Source: Typhlomys cinereus
Lineage: Eukaryota; Chordata; Mammalia; Rodentia; Platacanthomyidae
NCBI GenBank assembly: GCA_023101885.1
Contig: JALPQD010000206.1
Location: forward strand, 2,824,954-2,888,953
Reading direction: 5' to 3'
DNA: 64,000 bases
Below the pieces are notes generated by a model, which made no database searches, was not told where the DNA came from, and was given only the letters and a program-made list of their open reading frames with translations. The translations under genes and the position numbers were made by a program. This document shows positions 48,131 through 59,287 of the stretch, piece by piece. The stretch's first letter is position 1; each line of letters begins with the position of its first letter.

Positions 48131-49147
48131 TTACAAAAAGGAAATCATTATTCTGATGAGTTTTCTGAAGGCAGTCTTCATGTCTTTGCTCCTGAAGCTA
48201 TAGATAAAGGGGTTCAACATCTGAGTGACCACTGTGTACATCACTGATGCTATAGCCGTCTTCCTGGGAGAGTCGGTCACTGAAGAACTGATGCACACAC
48301 CTAAACCTGTCCCATAGAACAAGGAAGCAACAGACAGGTGAGAGCCACAGGTGGAAAAGGCTTTATATCTTCCTTGAACAGATGGGATTTTTAAGACAGA
48401 GGAGAAAATTTCTACATAAGAAAAAGTAATTCCAGAAAATGTAATACCACCAATGGATAGCCCTCCAATATATATCAGGATATTGTTGATGAAGGTATCA
48501 GAGCAGGCAAGATTAACAACCTGTGTAATTTCACAGAAGAAGTGGGGGATCTCCAGGTCTGTGCAGAAAGACAGCCACAGCACTGTCAGGCCAAGCAGTG
48601 AAGCGTTCACAACACTAACCAGCAGGGACAGTAGAATTAACAAGCAGCACACTCGGGAGTTCATGATGATGGTATACCTGAGAGGGTGACAGATGGCCAC
48701 ATAGCGATCATAGGCCATGGCTGCAAGGAGACAACATTCCAGGCTGGTGAAAAGCATAGCAAACCAAGCCTGAGCAAGACAGCCTTCATAGGTGATCCTT
48801 TGGGTCTGTGCATGGATGTTCACCAGCAACTTGGGGATGGTGGTAGTGCTCATATACATGTCAGCCAAAGACAAATTGGAAATGAAGAAGTACATAGGGT
48901 TATGGAGATGAATATCTGAATTGATGGCCAGGATGATAAGCATGTTTCCAAGTACTGTGATCAGGTATATAACCAGGAACAGTCCAAACATGGCAGGTTG
49001 CAATTGTGGATCATCTGAGAGACCCACGAGGAGGAATTCTGTGGCAATTGTTTGGTTGCTGGATTCTATGCTTTGGGATAGCTGATGGGAAGTTAAAATA
49101 AAGGGCAATTTGAGAGAAGAAAAATATATACACCAATGTTCAAACAT
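48131..49147 (-). CDS. Olfactory receptor, open frame but canonical ATG lost
   Basis: A 338-codon minus-strand frame encoding a complete seven-helix odorant receptor, family 7-like. Visible are the NQT glycosylation site, TM1 [45 protein letters not shown] (intact DRY), [36 protein letters not shown] and [14 protein letters not shown]. ORs bind odorants at the cilia of sensory neurons and couple to Golf. Conserved positions show no stop or frameshift. By homology the start should be just before ESSNQT, but that codon (49069-49067) reads ATA. The only in-frame upstream Met is at 49147, giving a 26-residue extension. A 3' splice site-like 'ttaacttcccatcag' lies between the two, so a spliced mRNA would lose the upstream ATG. 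Either the gene has just lost its start or it uses another. Confidence 0.9.
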   Translation of the reverse strand: MFEHWCIYFSSLKLPFILTSHQLSQSIESSNQTIATEFLLVGLSDDPQLQPAMFGLFLVIYLITVLGNMLIILAINSDIHLHNPMYFFISNLSLADMYMSTTTIPKLLVNIHAQTQRITYEGCLAQAWFAMLFTSLECCLLAAMAYDRYVAICHPLRYTIIMNSRVCCLLILLSLLVSVVNASLLGLTVLWLSFCTDLEIPHFFCEITQVVNLACSDTFINNILIYIGGLSIGGITFSGITFSYVEIFSSVLKIPSVQGRYKAFSTCGSHLSVASLFYGTGLGVCISSSVTDSPRKTAIASVMYTVVTQMLNPFIYSFRSKDMKTAFRKLIRIMISFL

Positions 49148-49154
49148 CAGGTCT

Positions 49155-49480
49155 GCTTCATGGGAATAGCTATCTTTTTCTCTCTCTTTCTTGCTCTGTC
49201 TCTTTCTTTGTCTCTGTTTATTTTTTTCTTTATCTGCGTCCTATCATTTTTCCCTCTGACTCTTACTTTCTCTGCCTATCTCTATTTTTGTATCCTCTGT
49301 CCATCTTCTCTTTTTCTTTCTTCATTCCTTAAACACTTTCCATCCCACTTTTTTCTATGTCTTATCTCTTTTCTCCCCCATTTTCTCACTTTCTTTTTCT
49401 TGTGTCATTTCTCTCTCTTACTGTGTACTCATTTTCTAACTTTTAGTTTATTTTCCTTAAGTCCTTCTATGTTCTGTATA
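49155..49480. repeat. Pyrimidine-rich low-complexity tract
   Basis: C/T-rich sequence (TCTCTTTCTT-type units). Open frames here are composition artefacts. Confidence 0.75.
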
Positions 49481-49499
49481 ACTTGACTGTCCAAACTGT

Positions 49500-50580
49500 A
49501 CTTACTTAAATGCTTCTCTTTTACAACAGTATAATGATGAATTAGAATAATACATTAAACTATATTTAGGAATTTTCACTGAGAATTCTCCAAATCTTGA
49601 AATCAACAGGAAAAAATCCAGCCTAAATCAACAGTATCAATATTAAATCAGATATGAAATTAGATACCTGTCTACTGAATTTGTGCTTGTGGATAAATAC
49701 AGAAATGTATACATTCAACTTTCTGAGAGTCCTCAATGTCTTTCATATTATCGCAGGTTACCATGAATCTTAGCCACTAAGAGAATGACTCAAAACTGAG
49801 CAATGAGAAATGAAAAATATTCAGAGTAGGTATTTGTGACCTTTTTATATTGATGTATTTAAGCCTTGGGTATGAGAGGGCTATCTGACATGTATCATTG
49901 GAAACTAGACAATGGTTAGATTAAGGTAGGGAAAAGAGATGAAAATTGAGAATCTTTTGATTGTCATTTTTACATTTAAGGAAAGAATTTATTCACATTT
50001 TCCCATCAGAGCAGTTGCAGAAAATGAATTTGAATCTCATTTCTCATGTGTATATAATAAAATGTCTAGTCACAAAAAAATCAAGTGTATATATACATTT
50101 GAAAAGAACCATGAATGGAAAGTAATTTGCTGAGCTTGCAGTAATTATAAAAATCAAATAAATGAGGCAGTGCCATATAAAATAAAAATCTGAAAATCTG
50201 TGCAATATTAAAGCTTTATGACAAAAATATGAATAATCACCAGTGACCATAAATTCAGAAATACATACTGGGGTTATATTTACATTAAATTTCATTAAGG
50301 AAGCTGATAAATGCACATCTAATTGCACATACCTTTTTCTATATGAGGATTCCAGTCTTATCTCTCCCAAAGGAAGCATTTCGTTGAACTTGTTCCCCTG
50401 TTACTCACCTAATCTTTTCATACACTGACTGATTTGATCAGTTAACCATTTTTTTCTATTTTTAAATGTACTTGCTGTTTATGAGATATTTCATATTTTT
50501 AATATAATATCAACAGTCACTTCTTAACCTTGATAATTATCCACGCTGCATTATTCATAACTTGACTTAAATTCCTAATT
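49500..50580. other. No gene recognised
   Basis: AT-rich intergenic DNA; a minus-strand 111-codon frame at 50044-50379 is unassigned. Confidence 0.35.
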
Positions 50581-50584
50581 TTAA

Positions 50585-50905
50585 TCACATGGAACCAGAC
50601 CAGCCGAATCTCTCCCCATCCTAAACCTCAGGGAAACTTGCAGAAGAGGGGACGGCAAGATTTTAAAAGCCTAAAGATGAGGAGGACCAACAATATGCAA
50701 GGTACTCCACACAAGTTTGGGCCCCAGTATCCGTAATTGGACTTTGCTTGACCTGAGAAATGACTGACATGTCAACGACCCCCCAAAGTCTAGCATGGAT
50801 CACAGGCACTAAGATCCTTAGAGGCAAGAGATTAATAGCCATAATAGTATTCTCTTACCAAAGGGAAGCCCAAGAAAGGGCTCTGGGCAATGCCAGAACC
50901 AAAGG
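50585..50905 (+). mobile_element. L1 3' UTR fragment, plus strand, lacking 3' tail
   Basis: Matches about 36550-36860 of the large L1 (ACCAGACCAGCCGAATCTCT, then the segment near GACTTTGC, then AGGGCTCTGGGCAATGCC) but stops before the G-rich tract and tail. More diverged than the L1 at 40822. Confidence 0.8.
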
Positions 50906-51478
50906 TAACATGTGAAAATGAAAGGAAGTTATGGAGAAGCCTCTTAAGTGACCAATTGTCCTCATTCTTCTCTTGCCTTCACAAATGCTCCCAAAGTACT
51001 AATATTTATACTACATCATAAACAAATAAACCAGGCAGTTTCAGAAATACCTGAGTGTCTACATGAAGAAGGATATCATATCTCTTCTGAAGAAGATATC
51101 TTTTTGGGAAGACAGATGTACCCAATGGCATATGCCTCTTGAAAGCAAATGATGGATGTGGAGTTACAAGTGTTCTGCCTATTTATCAAAACTAGACAAT
51201 TTATTGACTGGGGACCACTGGTAGACTTCAGTTTCTGGGCCCTTGGGGCTTCATAATGGAAGTCTCCTTTTCCTGTCATGTGATTCCAGGGAAGTACAAC
51301 CCCTTAATTAGAAAACCTCAGTGATGAAGAAATTTGCATTGCTGGATTGCCTCATGCAGAGGAGTTGGATGTGATCCATATTCTTCCATACCAATTTTTT
51401 CTTTATTTCTGAATTAGTGAGGGTTTTCTAGAGGAATAAGACTGATAGAATATATATGTATATACATATTAATTTCTT

Positions 51479-52528
51479 TTTTTATGAAGCATACATACTT
51501 GTATTAATGTTTTGACTCCATGCTGGGGGGTGAGGTCATACAAACATAGACACAAGGGCATGCTCACTTCTCCCCAGGCATCTTCAGCAGGTTATCTGAG
51601 GGCCTGGTTTTCACGGAGGCACAGGTTTCCAATTTTTCATCTCCAATACTGGCTTCTTCACCTCTTTCTTTTGTTTTCTCTGCGCTTGGTTCTTCTCCCT
51701 TTTCCAGTTTCTTAAGAAGCTTAATCCTTACTTCCTTCTCAGTTTTCTTTTGCTTATCAGCCTCTTTTCTTTTACATCTTTCCTCTTCCCTTCTTTTTCT
51801 TTTTCTTCTTTCCTCAAGTGCTTCTTTTCTAACTCCCTCTGTCTCCGTTCTTCTCACTTTTCTTCTCGAATTCTCTGCTTTTCTAATTTTCTATTTTTAA
51901 TATATCCCAAAAGAGGTGTGGTTTTTCGAGCCAGGAGTTCTCTTGTCTTCGCTTCTATTTCCCATAGAAGTGTCTCAGGACTGGTACTGGTTTTCTCTTC
52001 CTCCAAACTGTATGTTTCTAGAAACTGCTTAGATTCTGGATCATCTTCCATGCTTCCAGCCTTGGATTCTTTCTTCTTCAGCTTCTTTTTGGCTATCTTC
52101 TGGAATGGAACAAACTCCACAACTGCAGGGTACTCCAGGCCTTTATTGCCAATGAAGATATATCTATCAAACCGATCTCTGAACAGAAGAATGTCATCAG
52201 GATTCCTAAAATTAATGTATGCTCTCGAGTAGAGATGAGGATAGAGACTGAGGTTGGCAGCCACCACCTCGAAGTAATCGTGCGTAGGCAGCAGGCGAAG
52301 CTGTTCATCCAGCTGCTCCTTGGTGAGGCCAGGGGCAGTCGCCAGAGGATCACCTGCGGCGAGGGGCAGCTTACCGCTCACTTGGGCGAAGGTCCCGCCG
52401 GCCTCCGCCGCACCCTCTGCCTAGCCCAGCCTGGCCCGCGGCTCCGCGGCTCCCCGAACCCCAGACCCCTGCAGACCGCCTCCCAGAGAAGGCTCCCCCC
52501 CCCCGGGGTCGGCCGCTCTCTCCTCTAT
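51479..52528 (-). pseudogene. UPF3A: UPF3A processed pseudogene (retrocopy)
   Basis: UPF3A is a nonsense-mediated decay factor of the exon-junction complex pathway. The minus-strand frame 52381-51854 gives LTKEQLDEQLRLLP, HDYFEVVAANLSLYPHLYSR, YINFRNPDDILLFRDRF and LEYPAVVEFVPFQKIAKKKL. This is the N-terminal UPF3 domain, followed by the start of the charged middle region (NRKLEKQRIREEK). A TGA at 51854 and a frameshift near 51800 break it; basic sequence matching UPF3A (EVRIKLLKKLEKGEEP) continues in another frame to about 51565. An A-rich tail at about 51479-51488 and a 13-bp duplication ATATTAATTTCTT (51466-51478 and 52529-52541) show L1-type retroposition. The C-terminal half of UPF3A, including the Y14-binding region, is absent. 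The 5' end holds GC-rich sequence and intron-like 'gtaagct...ccgcag'. Confidence 0.93.
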
Positions 52529-52672
52529 ATATTAATTTCTTGATTGCCTATTGTGATAAGATATAAGTAGTCCAACCAGCAGTGGCTTCCTGTAGTTGTT
52601 CAGTACACAAACTGAATCATCTCAGCAGTATGTCTAGTGCTAAAGTGCCAGAGGATTTAAATGGAACATTCA

Positions 52673-53466
52673 ATAGATAATGGAGGTACGGATAAGGCAA
52701 ACAATGTTAGATTTTAAAGTAAACAGCATACCACGTATGTAGTGGAGACTCTCCCTTCTGATGTTAGAGAAGAATGTGAAATCTTTGTTTTGGACAAATT
52801 AGAAGCTACAAGGATTAAGATATATGGACGTAGAACACAGAACTCTAAAACAGTCTGTTGTTTCACTAGGAGAGCTAAATGAAATAACCTGGGTGAAATG
52901 AAAGTGTCTTTATTTTTAAATTGACTTCACCTTCAGGGGGTGGAAAAAATTTAAAATTTATTTATGAGTATTGATTCAGTGTTTCCTAAATAAATAGTGT
53001 GCCATTTTTCACCCATTATTACCCACTCCCAATACCCTTATTTTCCCCACTGAAAATCCTATTTTTCATCACCAGTCTCTTTCCTGCTCTCATGTTTTTG
53101 TGTTTTTATAACCCACAGAGTTTCATTGGAGTTTCCATTAAAGGCATATGCCCAATTAACTTGGTAGAACAAGAATGATATATTACTACTCATACCATTA
53201 GGGAAATTTGCCTATCTTCCTGACCAATGGTTCAACTATTTCATAAAGGTGATGAGTAATAAAATGAAACTAGTTCATATGCTGTAAGACAAAAAATAGA
53301 TTTCATTCGCCAATCGCAAAAGACAAAATTAAAAGTTCCTTACTCTGGTTAGTAGGATCTTCAATGTTAAAACCCTTTGAGAATAGATAATGGAGGTACT
53401 GATAAGGCAAACAATATTAGATTTTAAAGTAAATAACATACCACATATGTAGTGAAGACTCTCCTT
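52673..53466. repeat. Pair of direct repeats, about 80 bp, 720 bp apart
   Basis: 52673-52756 and 53393-53466 share AGATAATGGAGGTAC, GATAAGGCAAACAAT, TTAGATTTTAAAGTAAA and CATACCAC with a handful of differences. Not part of a repeat family I recognise. Confidence 0.8.
52980..53130 (-). repeat. Ancient L1 3' UTR-like, minus
   Basis: 'cattattacccactcccaat...catcaccagtctctttcctg' resembles the block at 62380-62470 and other reverse L1 3' sequence. Confidence 0.4.
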
Positions 53467-53469
53467 TAA

Positions 53470-56040
53470 AGAATGAATTATCAATATGTATAAAACTCAA
53501 TGGCAACTATTTTCAGAAAAGCAGAAAAATTGTTTGCCAATTAGTGAATCAATTTTTATTAAAATCACATACTACAGAAGAGGAAATGAGATGTCCAATC
53601 AAGTTTAAATTACTGTTGACTTTACACTAAGAAGTGAAATTGATACCAATAATCATTTTATTGTTAGAGTAATGGCAATTCATTGGTGATGATGGTGGGC
53701 ATGTGTCAGATATCACTGCTGATGCAAGCTCCTGCTGGGTATACACAGTAAAGCTGTGTAATCATGTGTGATGAAGCAGATAAGGAATATGGTGTTCTCT
53801 ACTATAGATAATGAAATGACAATTTAGTAAATATTAATATTCTGATATGCTTAGCCATTTTCTCCTTACAAGCAAACACTGAGATTTTACTGATATATCA
53901 AGAAATCTTGAACAAGAGATTTTATGTTTATATTACGTAAGGTCTTTGCTTATGTTGCTTGCTCAAGCTCTGACAATAAAGGCCTAGCTGGGATTAGACC
54001 CAGTGCCTCAGTCTCTGCCTCTCTGTTGGACAGATGCCTTCTGATTTCTCCAGTTCTCTAAACTGTATGTTAGTATGTCCATTATACCTTGTCATTCCAT
54101 TTTCAAATCTGGCCAGCAATCTGCTGTGCTGGACTCAACAGGCATCCTTAAACACATGGGATCATGTGGCCTCCCCCACTTCCCATTACATCTCTGCTTC
54201 CTGATTACTGTTGCAATGGAAAGAAACAGAGTCAGATTCCTGTTCCCATTTCTTTCCTGTCATGACGAAATATATTCCTCTGGAATAAAAACTTCCTTAT
54301 GTTGCTTAAAACAGAGTATTTTGTCAAAGATAGAGAAATGAAACCAAGTCTCTAGGATTATATAATGAAAAGGAAGGAAATTGTTTTGAACAGTGAGGAA
54401 ATATCTTTAGAAATATTCCATCATGGTATACAATCCTGTCATAGACAGTAATTTTATTTCTCAAGTAAAAGATGTTAACCATTGCTAGGCGATTTTGTAA
54501 ATCCCATTCACCTTGACTATACTGTGCAATTTCTGGAACTGATCCCAAGAGCAATCCTAATCAACTTTTCTGACTTATCTATATAGACTTCTGACCTCTT
54601 TGCCAAAGCCACATTATTTTAATTCCTATCCTGCATTGTCTGATCTCCCTAGAAGCATATTGGTAATATCTAAAGACCATAAAAGACAGATGCCCCCTTT
54701 AGACTTGGGGAGTGAAAGCAATACAAATTTATCCTCTGCCTGAGGAATAAATACAGATCTCCACACTCATGCTGTCCAAAGTGGCTCTCTCTTTATTCTC
54801 TTTGGCTTTAAGCTGTCTATTCTATCCTAATATTATCTCATCTTAAAGTTAAACTATAATTTCCCTGACTACCAGGCACTCAATTCTAATAGCGCTGGTA
54901 TTTTTTACATCATTACCTTGTGTTAGCTTCTCAAATGACCTCCATGCCAACCTATACTTCCTATTGAATCAATCACTGTCCATTTCTTTCTCCTGTCAAC
55001 ATAACAAGACAGATATTTATTTCCTTTGGAAGTGATGCTCTATATGGCCAATTCTCAAAAGCAAGAGTTGCAATGTATCATCATGATGCTGATAAATATA
55101 TAATCATAAAACTTAGGAGATGTTTATAATTCTGTTCATAGTATAGCTTAGCTGGCAAGTTCATATCAACACTGGATCCATGGGGAACTAGTCATACCAT
55201 ATTCAAAGGAATTGTTGAGAGAAAGACAAAACTCCCTTATCTGTATTTGAGTCTATCAAAGTTTGCCAAAGTGTGGAGCAAACTCTCTCCAACATTCTTT
55301 ACAGATGTGTCCAAAGACTAGCCTTCATTTGTCAAGATAACATATGTATCTGACTAAAACACAAGATGATCATAACAAGAAATAGATACTTTTCTTGAGC
55401 ATCTGAACTGGACCAACATTTCATACATAATAGACAATATTGAGCCAATTCCTGGCATTCTATGAAAAAGATATTTGCTGAGCAAAATGATTAAATGATG
55501 AAAATAAAACGGTTGAAACAACAAAAATTTAATTTTGATGATTTTGTACCTTATTTTCTTTTGTCTCCCCCATTCCTATGCATCTTAGTCCTTGCCAAAG
55601 TAATTTAGGAAAGTCCTATATTTTTTCTAAGAAGGAAATTTTATCATTAGCACATAGGAAAATGATCAATTAGTAGGAAAGGAGCTGGCTTACTTAATAT
55701 TTCACACTAGAAAGTATTGTTGAGACCATGAAACAGATTTCTGTGTTAACAATGGATTTTTAAATATGAATATACACAGGGAAAAACCCTCAGTGTTTGA
55801 TTTCTGGAACCATGTTCATATGTGACATTTGAATTTCTATTCATTACCTGGTTATCTTTCCTAAGAGAAAGTCACTTCTTCGAGGAAAAATTGAAATCTT
55901 AGTATATCTTCCTTTTCATTTACTGTCTCTCAACTTATATATAATTAAACTTTCCCAATTAAAGTGCATTACAATTAGGATTCAGTTGTCTTAGATCTGA
56001 GGACAATTTAAGCCATGTTTTCCATTAAAACATATAATAC
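53470..56040. other. No gene recognised
   Basis: AT-rich intergenic DNA. A segment near 53960-54060 (GACAATAAAGGCC, then CTCAGTCTCTGCCTCTCTG) might be the end of an old LTR, but support is too weak to call it. Confidence 0.35.
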
Positions 56041-56043
56041 CTT

Positions 56044-56097
<54 letters not shown>

Positions 56098-56290
56098 TAC
56101 AAAAGTACATTTGAGTAGAGGACCAAGGATAACATTAGGAATTATCCTGAACCTTTGTCTTCTGGGGACAGAATTATAAGTTGACACTACATCTGCCCAG
56201 CATTTTTATGTGGGATATAAGGATACAAATTCAGATCATTTTATTTGTGAAACAAAGACTTTAATCACTGAACCATCATCCCACTCCTCA
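56044..56290 (-). repeat. (GT)n microsatellite adjoining an old SINE-like repeat
   Basis: GT units to 56095, followed by a degraded reverse SINE-like body ending 'ctgaaccatcatcccactcc'. Confidence 0.6.
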
Positions 56291-56812
56291 TCAATGTGTT
56301 TCTAAAATATCTAATCATGTTTAATGACAAATACCATCTGACTGAGAAATTTGTAGATACTGACAGTATGTGGGAGGCTACTTTGAAAGAAGCTAAATCT
56401 TTCCAGGAATAAATTTCAGAATTTACAACACAATCTTATATCACAGAAGTATTTACAAGAGATTACAACTCTAAGTGACCCCACAATAGACAAAATATTA
56501 GCTAATAAAATCATATTTTAAGTACATTGCTAGTTTTTTCTACCTTCTTCAACCTACATATTTCCTAGAAGATTATACAAGTCATTTCTGACAAATTATT
56601 TATTATTGTCATAAGTTTCTCTGACACCAGATAAAGCAAGCTAGGTGTAGAGAATCACTTATCAAAGTTCATAAATCAATTTTCAATATAATGTAAAATA
56701 TATGCAGTTGTCTTTATTTTACCTCGTCATCTCAAAAAGTTTAATGAAAGATGGGTCAACTTTCTTGCACAACAACAATCCTGTAACTCTGGTTTTTAAT
56801 AGAAACTAACTC

Positions 56813-57078
56813 CAGGGATGGAGAAATGGCTCAGGATTTAATTTTCTGCATCACAAGAAGAACCTGAGTTCAGATCCCAGAGCCCATGTAAAAATAAAAA
56901 CACCAGTCATAAATGGTGGTGATCTGTAGTCCTGGACTTGGAAGGTACAGCTTGAGAAACCCCAGAGCAAAGCAAAATGGAGGTAGAACAATACAGGATA
57001 ATTTTTGAAGTCACCCTTGAGCCTCCACAGGGACATACAGTGCCCCACACACACACGAAACTCAAATCAAAAGAAAGA
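56813..57078 (+). mobile_element. Old B2-like SINE
   Basis: CAGGGATGGAGAAATGGCTCAGG head, GAGTTCAGATCCCAGAGCCC, GAAACCCCAGAGCAAAGCAA body and a CA-rich tail with A-rich end. Lies at the 3' end of the OR pseudogene at 57086. Confidence 0.82.
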
Positions 57079-57085
57079 TGATTAA

Positions 57086-57984
57086 TTATAGAAGAGATGC
57101 CCTGGTGAAAGTTTTCCTCAAGGCTGTTTTCATGTCCCTTTTCTCAGACTGAAAATAAAAAGGTTTAACATTTGAGGGACCACAGTGCACATCACTGAAC
57201 TTTAGCTCTCTTTCTGGGATAGTCAAGAGACCATAGATTTGGTGTATACCACAAAAGGTGCCCCACAGAACAGGAAACCACAGACAAATGAGACCCACAG
57301 CTAGAAAAGGCTTTGTCCCTGTTATTTTGTTGGAGGTTTTCTCAACAAAGAGGAGACAATGATGATATGAGAATATGACATAAAATGATTCCAGAATGAG
57401 AAAGCCCACTGAATATACATGCAATCTGCAACATAATTATTGATGGGGATGTCCCAACAGGAAAGCTTGATGACCTGTTCAAGTTCACAAAAGAAATGAG
57501 AGATGCCTAAGTTTTTGCAGAAGGACAACCTCAGCACTCTCCAGTAGTGAAGTAGAGCAATGGCCATAGTATTGGACAAGGAGAAGGAAGTCACCAGAAT
57601 ACGGATGCTTGGATTCATGATGATCATGTACCAAAGTGGATGGTAGATGGCCACAATAAGATTACAAGTCATCACTGTGAGAAGAAAATTTTCCAATACA
57701 TAAAAAAAATCAGTGGCTAATTGGAGTGAGGTAGCCTGTCTAACTGATGGTTTTGCTATGTGTCTGGATGGTCGCCAACATCTGGTGTACCATGGTAGAA
57801 ATGAAGCAGGTAACAGGTCAGGTCAGACTGCAGAAGAAGTACATTGGAGTTTGGAAGTGAGAGATCAGAAATGACAGCCATAATAATGAAATAGGAAAAA
57901 TTCAAAGAGGATGGGCTACACTTCTGGGTCCTCTGTCAATCCAAGAAGGAACTCGAGAGCAGCTATCTGATTTTGTACTTCCAT
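57086..57984 (-). pseudogene. Olfactory receptor pseudogene
   Basis: Minus-strand OR remnant with a start ATG at 57984-57982 (MEVQNQIAALEFLLGL-type N-terminus). It has a stop in the N-terminal region (TAG after EDPEV, about 57930) and disrupted TM2-TM3. MENFLLTVMTCNLIVAIYHPL shows the DRY motif destroyed. Then come [18 protein letters not shown], a shifted TM5-TM6 and a degraded TM7 (the NPFIY region gives KPFYFQ), ending KTALRKTF at about 57086. Several frameshifts lie between 57320 and 57700. It is more eroded than the other ORs in the window. Confidence 0.9.
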
Positions 57985-58103
57985 GTTGCTGAAGAAATCT
58001 GAAAAAATATAGGTAACAGGACAATGAAATTCATGATTGTAAGGTGCACAACAGTAGCTACATCACCTGGATCAGTGAAGATTACCTCATGCAACTGGTT
58101 CTG

Positions 58104-58560
58104 TGTGGCACTATCCATTCAGGGAGGCCCTAGCCCGGGCTCCCAAATCCAGGAGGTCTGGCTACAGACAAGCATGAATAAGGAACCATACAGGCAGAGG
58201 AATGGACAACTAATGGGCAGAGGGATGACCAACCATTGGGAAGGAAGAATGAACAACCAATGGGAAGTGGCCATCTAACCTGGACATCCAGTAAACAGCT
58301 AAATGATTGGTGGCTGCTCTCCCCCTCCACTGAAGAGAGAAGTGACCACATCTGATTGGACCCCAACCCTATATAAGCCCAAACACTTCCTTAGTGAAGT
58401 TGAGTCTGCAGCCAACTCCTCGTCTGTGTGTGCTGCTTCTCACCTGACTCCTGGGGTTTGGGTGGTGACCCCATTGCTGGCTTGCCCATTTGCCTCAAGC
58501 CCACAAGGCCCCACTGTTTCCCCTCTTCCCCTGGCTGGCCTGGCAGGGGATTCGGCAACA
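58104..58560 (+). mobile_element. 5' LTR of the compact ERV
   Basis: Starts TGTGGCACTATC and ends TTCGGCAACA. A TATA box (TATATAA, 58370-58376) follows inverted CCAAT motifs. It has about 17 bp (GGATGACCAACCATTGG-like) that the 3' LTR lacks. Confidence 0.92.
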
Positions 58561-58562
58561 TA

Positions 58563-58580
58563 TGGCTCACCAACGTGGGG
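58563..58580 (+). promoter_or_regulatory. Probable primer-binding site
   Basis: TGGCTCACCAACGTGGGG lies two bases after the 5' LTR. It begins with the TGG common to all such sites. By memory it most resembles the tRNA-Asp complement, with several mismatches; the tRNA is uncertain. Confidence 0.55.
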
Positions 58581-59062
58581 TGGTGCTGCCTTCTTGTAGA
58601 TGAGATATCCATTCTGGTAAGGTTTGGTGAGCGGCTACTTTAGTTTTGTGTTACTGTGTTTATGGTACCTGAAGGTGAGCAGGTGGCCCCCGCCTCTTCT
58701 CCTTTCCCTCTTTGTCTTTAGGAACACGGACAATCACTCCCTTGATTTAGTGATGATCAAGGAGCCCCTCTCAAGCTTAGGAACCCAATTGCTTGCTTGA
58801 TTTGCTGATGATTAAGGAGCCCCAATCGCTCGTTTGATTTCCTCGTGATCAAAGAGCCCCTCTAAATTAAGGCTTTTCCTTGTGAGTTCATATGAGAGAT
58901 TGGTCCCCTCAGAACTTGAAGCCCAGGTTTGATTATATTGAATCGGCCTGACCAGGGGCATAAGGCCTGGGGGAGTAACGAACCCCTGAAGTCCCTCACT
59001 AAGCACAGGATGCTTAGATCTAAAACACCTCTGCGTTTGTCCTGCACTAGGTTTCTCCTTGA

Positions 59063-59287
59063 ATGTTGGTTACCTTTTTAGGAGTTGTTTTCACTTTGAC
59101 CTTAATTCTAGTCATTGCTTTTTATTTTCTGCACTTTTGCCTTGTCCGCTGGCCTCCTAGTCATCTCTGCTCCATTAGGGAACCTTTCCTTTCCATAATG
59201 GGTAATTTACTGCCCCATCAGAAGGCACCCCAGCTAACTGCCCTTAAGGCTCTACTAGACTTACGTATGCGATGCCGAAGGACTTAG
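59063..59287 (+). pseudogene. gag-like start with in-frame hydrophobic leader
   Basis: A 74-codon frame. The inner Met at 59198-59200 is followed by GNLLPHQKAP, which looks like a myristoylated retroviral gag N-terminus. Upstream in frame from 59063 is a strongly hydrophobic segment (FLGVVFTLTLILVIAFYFL), so the leader would anchor a longer gag product in the membrane, as glycosylated Gag does in gammaretroviruses. A stop at 59285-59287 truncates gag after about 29 codons, and the following 1.4 kb has stops in all frames. The match to gag is by layout, not by clear sequence identity. Confidence 0.5.

Noticed and set aside
49136..49486. 116-codon plus-strand Phe/Leu/Ser-rich frame
   Set aside because: Low-complexity pyrimidine tract; no start context or homology.
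53940..54070. Possible old LTR end
   Set aside because: Only an AATAAA-like element and a CT-rich stretch; no paired LTR, TG/CA ends or duplication.
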